A model generated the notes under the pieces. The model made no database searches and had not been told where the DNA came from. It was given only the letters and a program-made list of their open reading frames with translations. From contig NW_026706278.1 in NCBI RefSeq assembly GCF_029867415.1, forward strand, positions 124,001-188,000: DNA of 64,000 nucleotides. Reading direction: 5' to 3'. Shown one piece after another: positions 57,732-64,000 of the stretch (positions are counted from its first letter, which is position 1; the number at the start of each line of letters is the position of its first letter). The translations under genes and the position numbers were made by a program. Source of the DNA: Vicia villosa. Its lineage: Eukaryota > Streptophyta > Magnoliopsida > Fabales > Fabaceae.

Positions 57732-59600
57732 ACAAGCACCTAAAAAAGTTCCTGACGATGACCATATCATTAAAAATTTAGGGACACTCAAAAGAGGCAA
57801 AATGGTTGGTCATGTTTCCATTCACCTTATCTAAGGACGCCGAAGAATGGTTTTATTCCATACCTGCAGGAAGTATTACTACTTGGCAACAAATGGAAAC
57901 AACATTTCTGAATGAGTATTTTCCAGCTTCTGTGTATATCCGCAAGAGGTATGACATTTTGAATTTTAAACAGAAGGATGGAGAGTCACTGGGAGATGCG
58001 TACAAAAGGTTTAAGAGGTGTTTAGTTGCATGTCCCACTCATAATCTGGACGCAACTGAACAAATGCAAAACTTTGTGAATGGGTTGAAATTGAAGACAA
58101 AGCATCTTATTGATACAGCTGCTGGTGGCTCAACTAATTTCTCAACAACCACTGGTATTAAGAAGATTATTGAGGCTATTGCTGCAAATGAGCATTTGGA
58201 GCTCTATGATCGTACTGTGAGTCAACCTGAAGGAAAAATTGATTTAAAATTGGCAAATCAGGTTGTGAACATGGAAGATCAAATTAAAGCTGAAGTGGAG
58301 AGAAGACTGAAAGGTATGAATTTAGGTACTCGGACGGTAGCTCAAGTTCAACCTGCTCAAGCGATGGTTTGTGAAATCTGTGGTGGACCACACTTTGCCA
58401 TTCATTGTGTTGCTACTGCAGAACAAGTGGAGGCTATAAAGTTCTTGAGGCAAAATAACCCCTACTACAACGCTTATAATCCAGGATAGAAAAATCATCC
58501 AAATTTTTCGTGGAAGGATCAATAGGGTAATGTCCCAAAGCAAGTTCCTCAACAGCAACAGTATATGCCTCAGCAACAACCACCTTACCAGCAACAATAT
58601 CAGCCACCTCAGCAATCCTATCAGCAACAAGGTCCGAAGAAAGCAGATTGGGAGATTGCCATTGAAAAAATGGCAGTGCAGAATGTTAAATTCTAGGAAG
58701 AGACAAGAAATAACCAAAGGAACACTAAAGCTTCTATCAAAAATCTTGAACTTCAACTTGGACAGATAGCACAGCAGATCACGAGTTCTCAAGCACCAGG
58801 TGCTTTACCAAGTGCAACTGTGACAAATCCAAGAGAGCATAATAATGTGAGTGCCGTAACTACAAGAAGTGGAAAAGCAAATGAAGTCCTTGAAAAGAAA
58901 GTTGAGGAAGAAGATACACTGCTTGAAGTGGATCTTGAATTCTTAGAAAATAAAACACCACCAACAGAAGAAGTCATATTGAAGCCATTTGTGAAGGAAA
59001 AGTCCACTGAGCAAAAGCCCATAATAAAGCTCCCATTTCCACAAAGGAACAAGAAGCAGAAGCAGGACGAGAAAAACTTTCAAAAGTTTGTAGAAATGTT
59101 CAGGAAGTTGGAAATCAACATCCCATTCTCTGAGGCACTCGATCAGATGCATATTTATGCCAAATTCATGAAGGACATCATATCCAAGAAGCGCACCACT
59201 GACACTGACTCTGTTATACTAACCGAAACTTGTAGTGCTATTTTGCAGGGTATGAAGATTCCAGTTAAAAAACCAGATAGAGGCTCGGTTACTATTCCTT
59301 GCACCATTGGAGATAGGTCCTTTAAAAGGGCTCTGATTGATTTGGGGGCTAGTGCGAGCCTTATGCCTTGTCCATCTACAGGAAACTCGGGATTGGAAGA
59401 GTTCAAGACACCAGAATGACACTTCAATTTGCCGATCACTCAATGAAGAAACCATTTGGGATTGTTGAAGATGTTCTGGTTAAAGTTGATAAATTTTTTT
59501 TCCTGTTGATTTTGTAATTCTGGAAATTCCAGAAGATGAGGAGATACCCCTGATCCTGGGTAGACCATTTTTAGAGACAGGTAGGTGTATGATAGACATT
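57732..59600 (+). pseudogene. gag-pro: Athila-type gag-protease
   Basis: It starts mid-gene with KHLKKF, the point of LTR insertion. Gag motifs are MFPFTLSKDAEEWFYSIPAG, ITTWQQMETTFLNEYFPA, a short zinc-knuckle-like CEICGGPHFAIHC, and a Gln-rich region. Protease is RALIDLGASASLMP and later IPLILGRPFLETGRCMID. Four in-frame TAG stops (57779, 58487, 58523, 58694) and two single-base losses (near 59368 and in a T-run near 59497) inactivate it. N-terminal gag, PBS and LTR are missing. Confidence 0.9.
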
Positions 59601-61676
59601 GAGAATGGCACTATGACTCTTAAGGTTTATGATGAGGAGCTAAAAATTAATGTGAGAAGCACTATGAAGCACAAAGAGGATGTATGTACAAATCACTCAG
59701 TGGAAGTGATTAATCAGATAGTAGCCGATAACATTCAGAGTAGTTTTCCTGAATCATCGTTAGAAAGAGTTATGTGCTTGTCAACTGAGGAGATGGAGGA
59801 GAGTGATCATGAGAAGGAAAAAGAAATTCTTGCTCTACTTGATGCACAACCACCTTGGTTGAAATCCAAACCACACCGGTGGGAGGATTTAAGAGGTTCA
59901 CAAGAAATAGAAGCTGAAAAGGAAAACAAAACAGGTACAAGTTCTGAGTTAAAACAACTACCTGTTAATCTTAAATATGTTTTTCTAGAATCTGGAGAAA
60001 AATGTCCTGCTATTATCAATTCCGAGTTAAATGAAAAAGATGAAGAAAAGTTGATACAGGTACTTAAGAGGCACATGAGTCCTATTGGTTGGACTATCGA
60101 GGATATAAAAGGAATTAGCCCCACGGTATGCATGCATAAAATACTGATGGAGGATAATCAGAAACCGGTAGTGCAACCTCAAAGGAGGTTAAATCCAACA
60201 ATGAAAGAAGTAGTGAGGAAAGAAGTTGTAAAGTTGTTGGATTCAGGATTAATTTATCCTATTTCAGATAGTTCTTGGGTGAGTCCAGTACATGTGGTAC
60301 CGAAGAAAGGAGGAACCACAGTGATCTTGAATGAAAAAAATGAGCTGATTCCAACTCGCAAAGTAACAGGGTGGAGAGTATGCATTGATTACAGAAGACT
60401 CAACACTGCGACAAGGAAGGATCATTTTCCTCTTCCTTTTATTGATCAGATGTTAGAGAGACTTGCAGGGTATGAGTATTACTGTTTTCTGGATGGATAT
60501 TCGGGGTACAATCAGATTGTTGTAGCCCCAAAAGATTAGGAGAAGAATGCATTCACATGCCCTTATGGTATTTTTGCTTACAGACGGATGCCATTTGGGT
60601 TATGCAATGCCCCAACCACTTTTCAGAGATGTATGACATCTATATTCGCCGACATGCTTGAAAAGCATATGGAGGTGTTTATGGATGATTTTTCTGTTTT
60701 TGGTTCTTCTTTTGATATTTGTTTAGCTAACTTATCTCTTGTTTTGAAAAGGTGTCAGAAAACTAACCTTATTTTGAATTGGGAGAAATGCCATTTTATG
60801 GTGCAGGAAGGTATCGTGCTTGGCCACAAGATTTCCCATAAAGGAATTGAAGTGGACAAAGCCAAAGTGGAGGTGATAGCTAATCTTCCACCCCCCCCCC
60901 CCCCCCCCCCCCCCCGTGAATGAAAAGGGGATAAGGAGTTTAATAGGACATGCATGCTTCTATCGCAGGTTTATCAGAGACTTCTCGAAAGTGGCCAAAC
61001 CATTAACTGATTTGCTTGTCAAAGACAAACCCTTTAATTTTGATAGTAATTGTTTAGCAGCTTTTGAGACTTTAAAGAGTAAGTTTACTACTGCACCTGT
61101 GGTAATAGCCCCCGATTGGTCATTACCTTTTGAAATAATGTGTGATGCAAGTGACATTGCTGTGGGGGCTATTTTGGGACAAAGAAAGGACAAACTATTA
61201 CATGTGATATATTATTCTAGTCATGTCCTTAATCCGGAACCAATGAATTATGCAACTACCAAAAAGGAGTTGTTAGCCGTGGTTTATGCTTTTGACAAAT
61301 TCAGGTCTTATTTGCTTGGGACTAAAGTTATTGTTTATACTGATCATGCTGCTTTAAAGTATTTGTTTGCTAAGTAGGAATCAAAGCCTAGACTTTTGAG
61401 GTGGATACTTCTCCTTCAAGAATTTGATCTTGAAATCAAAGATAAAAAGGGGTGTGAGAATACAGTTGCAGATCACTTATCTCGCATGACCCCGATTAAG
61501 GAAACTGAAGAGGAACATCCAATCCAAGACACTTTTGCTGATGAGAGAATCCTAGCTGTGACTGGAACCCCATGGTTTGCTGACTATGGAAATTACTTGG
61601 TAGGTGGAGTAATACCTGATGATTTTAGTGCTAACCAAAAGATTCTTGTGACAAGGATTCTTGTGAATATTAACTG
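59589..61676 (+). pseudogene. pol: Athila-type reverse transcriptase-RNase H, integrase missing
   Basis: RT motifs: RRLNPTMKEVVRKEVVKLLD, DYRRLNTATRKDHFPLPFID, MPFGLCNAPTTFQRCM and the catalytic FMDDFSVFG. RNase H: EIMCDASDIAVGAILGQRK and YTDHAALKYL, then ADHLSRM. Stops are at 60537 (TAG) and 61375 (TAG), and the C-run at 60891-60915 shifts the frame. Homology ends after [13 protein letters not shown] near 61650. The integrase that normally follows is absent and leader-like DNA follows instead. Confidence 0.9.
60891..60915 (+). repeat. 25-base poly-C run inside RT
   Basis: An uninterrupted C25 replaces the proline codons expected between the RT connection and RNase H regions, and destroys the frame. 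Confidence 0.95.
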
Positions 61677-62074
61677 ATTTTAGAGTCTTAGATTTAGTGT
61701 TCGTGTGTTTAGGCCGTATTTTCCTCACGGTTTTGATCAGTCCGCGTTTAGAGTCAAAAAATTCAGTTTTTGCAAAAATTGTATTCGATTGTAAAACGTT
61801 TTTGCCTACTGGAAGTAGAAAAATCGTGCGATCAACACTCCTTTACTCTAGAAGAGTAAAGGAATTCGACCCAAAATCGTCAAATTCATCGTTTTTCTAT
61901 TTTTAATGAATTATTTACTATTTTCATAGAGTCGAAAAATCCAAAAAAATTCTCAAAATTCTTATTTGTCTTAATTAGATTAAATTTCGTGTTTTTATAT
62001 TTTTCTGAATTTAGTTTAATCGTTTTTATTCTTTCTATTCGTTTCTGCATGTATGGGACATAATCGGTATTTCG
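61650..62074 (+). mobile_element. Leader-like DNA of an Athila-derived element
   Basis: AT-rich, non-coding, directly before a gag start. No PBS of the Athila type is visible, so the LTR/PBS part is missing and the leader is joined to the truncated pol to its left. Confidence 0.45.
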
Positions 62075-63214
62075 GTGTTTGTTGAACCCATGGCTGAACA
62101 AAGAACACTAACTCAGTTGGCTGTCCCTAATGTGAACTATAATGGTTTATGTATTGACTATTCTGCGGGTGATGCACCTTTTGAATTAGAATATGGTTTA
62201 ACACATTTGTTGCCTAGGTTTAATGGTTTTGCAGGTGAGGATCCGCATAAGCATCTGAAGGAATTTCAGGTTGTATGCTCTGCACCTTCCGAACCTTCAC
62301 TAGAGAATATTGTCAAACAAATGGCTGCAAATAATCTTCAGTATCAACAGCAAGTAGATTCTACTCTTCAGACTTTGCAAACACAAATTGGACAACTTGC
62401 CACTTTATTGAATGCCATGCAGCAAGCTCAAGGATCAAACCAACAACCCTTGGAAGAGCATTCTGTTTTTCAAATAGAGTTGCCTTCTGAAACTTTTGAT
62501 AATACTTGTACTGATTTGTTTGCAGATGATTTTCCATCATTGTCTGATTTTGATGATGTTTACTCTTGTGATGTTTGTACTGACACCAAAATTTGCTCTG
62601 TTTGTGCTGAAATTGAGCTTTCCTTGCAAAATGATATTCTTGTTGCAGACGAGGTTGTAAATGAAGTTGTTCATCTAGATGAAGCTCTTGACACCCCGAC
62701 TGCCTGGAACAAATCATCCATCGAACAACCACATTCCCAATAGATGAACCCAATTCTTGAAAATCTTAAAGATGCTTATTTAGAGATGAATAAAAAACTC
62801 CTTGTTATAACTTCTTCTAACCTTGATTTTGATCAAGAAAATAAACTTTTGCAGGTTTTGAAGAAGCATAAGAAGCCGATTGGGTGGACATTGGTTGACA
62901 TTTCCAATATTAGTTCGCCCATGATTTTCCATAGGGTCTCAATTGAAGGGGAATATGAAACAAAAGTAGTGGGGAAGCCCCTCAATCTTTTGATCTATGA
63001 TGTTGTGGAAAATAAGATCCCGTGCCCATTCGACACTTTTACTTATCGAAGATTCTTCTTTGATCCTGGAATAAAAGGCGAATGCACTAATAAAAATTCC
63101 AAGTTCAATGGACATTACCCAAAGCTACTCCATGAGAGCCCCACTTTGGAAGAAGAGAATGTAGAATATCCTTCACTAGAAAAGGCTGCTTATGTGATCA
63201 CCTATCCTCCTTGA
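62075..63214 (+). CDS. Compact Athila-derived gag/pol-like ORF with one UAG
   Basis: One reading frame is open for 379 codons except for a TAG at 62741-62743, which is followed immediately by ATG. The start is probably MAEQRTLTQL at 62090. The first part is Athila gag N-terminus (ELEYGLTHLLPRFNGFAGED, PHKHLKEFQVVCS), fused directly to a gag C-terminal coiled-coil region (ENIVKQMAANNLQYQQQ, LQTQIGQLATLLNAMQQ). After the stop come a fragment from the start of Athila pol (KLLQVLKKHKKPIGWTLVDI) and an unidentified C-terminal domain (NLLIYDVVENKIPCPFDTF, LEKAAYVITYPP). RT, RNase H and integrase are absent. It looks like a deletion derivative able to make a short Gag-like protein. The UAG may be a mutation or a readthrough site. 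Confidence 0.6.
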
Positions 63215-63738
63215 CTACTCGGGTGTGTTCTTTCCTTTCTCTCCCTCTTACTTTGATATTTATGTCTTTTCATTGAGGACAATGCATATTTTAAGTGTGG
63301 GGGAGGGAATCATTTATTTATTTTGTTTTCTTTCAATATTTTTGTTTTTGTTTTCAGTTCTTTAAAAAAAAATGCATCTTCTTGAAAGTTTTAGGCTATA
63401 GACTGATTTGAGTCGAGTTTGCGAAGACTTGGAAAAAATTTCACAAGATCGGTATCATTCTAACACCGTAAGTCTCCTGAATATGGAAATTGATTTGAAT
63501 TTGTTATTATGTTTTAGCCTCAATTTCTCATTCTTTGACAGCTCTTGAGTAGTTTATTTCAGCAGTCGGCACCATCTCTCACACACTTTACGCAGGGAAG
63601 CCGATGAATATAAGTGAATATTCCGAAAAGAAAAAAATAAATAAAAAGGTAATGCGCCTTCTAAGTTTGGTTACCCTCACCCGGTAACTTAACCCAACGG
63701 TTGTGGAACCTTCAAAAAAAAAGATTTCAAAACTCTTT
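63215..63738 (+). other. 3' UTR-like region with PPT-like motif
   Basis: It contains TTGAGGACAATGCAT then AAGTGTGGGGGAGGG (63293-63307), a motif known after the coding region of Athila-type elements. The rest is AT-rich without ORFs. Confidence 0.55.
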
Positions 63739-63803
63739 GTTAGTTGGTTCAGCGGTTTCTGGTGCTGAACTTGGTAGGGAGGATTACGGTCCGATCCCCC
63801 GCA
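63739..63803 (+). other. tRNA-like module (SINE-head-like)
   Basis: GTTAGTTGGTTCAGCGG resembles an A box and GGTCCGATCCC a B box with one mismatch. The intervening GCTGAACTTGGTAGGGAG is nearly the same as in the SINE at 27116-27276. It could be a SINE inserted here, or a module fixed in the element's 3' region. It is not a functional tRNA gene: I cannot fold a complete cloverleaf from it. Confidence 0.55.
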
Positions 63804-64000
63804 ATTACATCTGAGTAAGCAAAGGGTTATGTCACGTAAGTACCGGAACCCCGTGCAAAAGGATCAGAGTCACTAACCGGTCGCCCTGCTATAAGTGTGT
63901 GGAGATAACGGGCTTAATGTGATTGCGCCTGAATGAAAAAGAGCAAAAAGGATGAGTAAGTTAGGCTATGGTATAATAATATGATTTGAATTGGTTTGTG
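63804..64000 (+). other. Unassigned sequence at the right edge
   Basis: This is either the SINE body or the element's 3' UTR. No ORF and no LTR start is seen before the window ends. Confidence 0.4.

Overview
The window is retrotransposon-dominated plant nuclear DNA. It most likely comes from a large-genome legume, with pea, vetch or lentil relatives fitting best. I infer this from Ogre/Tat-type Ty3-gypsy elements with multi-kilobase LTRs and a primer-binding site (PBS) of the form TGGCGACT..GCTGGGGA, from several copies of one Sirevirus-like (SIRE/Maximus-type) Ty1-copia family, from Athila-type gypsy pieces, and from AT-rich spacers full of decayed DNA. I see no intact host gene. The only host-like coding traces are a single exon of dihydroxy-acid dehydratase and one exon-like C-terminal fragment, both near 23 kb.

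Layout. 1-8059: 5' part of an Ogre/Tat-like element on the minus strand (LTR 4253-8059, PBS, gag), inserted into 8060-13380, the 3' part of another gypsy element on the plus strand (non-coding interior, polypurine tract (PPT), LTR 11044-13380). 13381-17142: fragment of another Ogre-like LTR (minus) carrying a small membrane-protein ORF behind a TATA box. 17143-23800: decayed DNA with CACTA-like traces, a 5'-truncated LINE, two (TA)n tracts around a duplicated foldback MITE, a second LINE-like remnant and the host exon remnants. 23800-30668: an old, 5'-truncated Sirevirus-like element (plus) holding a 2870-bp solo LTR with target site duplication (TSD) CTTAT, which itself holds a SINE. 30669-31472 and 41032-42648: the LTR end, PBS, leader and ORF1 of an Ogre-like element (plus), split by a nearly pristine Sirevirus (31473-41026, TSD GACCC). 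42649-56210: a minus-strand Sirevirus of the same family, split by an opposite-orientation relative (46750 to about 53190) whose 3' half is deleted, leaving an inverted junction. 56211-57731: another Ogre-like LTR piece (minus), inserted in the gag of an Athila-like element (57732 to about 61650, no integrase). 61650-64000: a compact Athila-derived element with a short gag/pol-like ORF and a tRNA-like module.

How the parts relate. Gag, protease, integrase and RT-RNase H act together in the retrotransposition cycle. Only the 31473-41026 copy keeps pol uninterrupted, and its gag tail is frameshifted. The Sirevirus copies share a +1 gag-to-pol frame offset, an internal PPT plus several PPT-like motifs, and a palindrome array in the LTR. 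All family assignments rest on recognised motifs read by eye; no database search was run.
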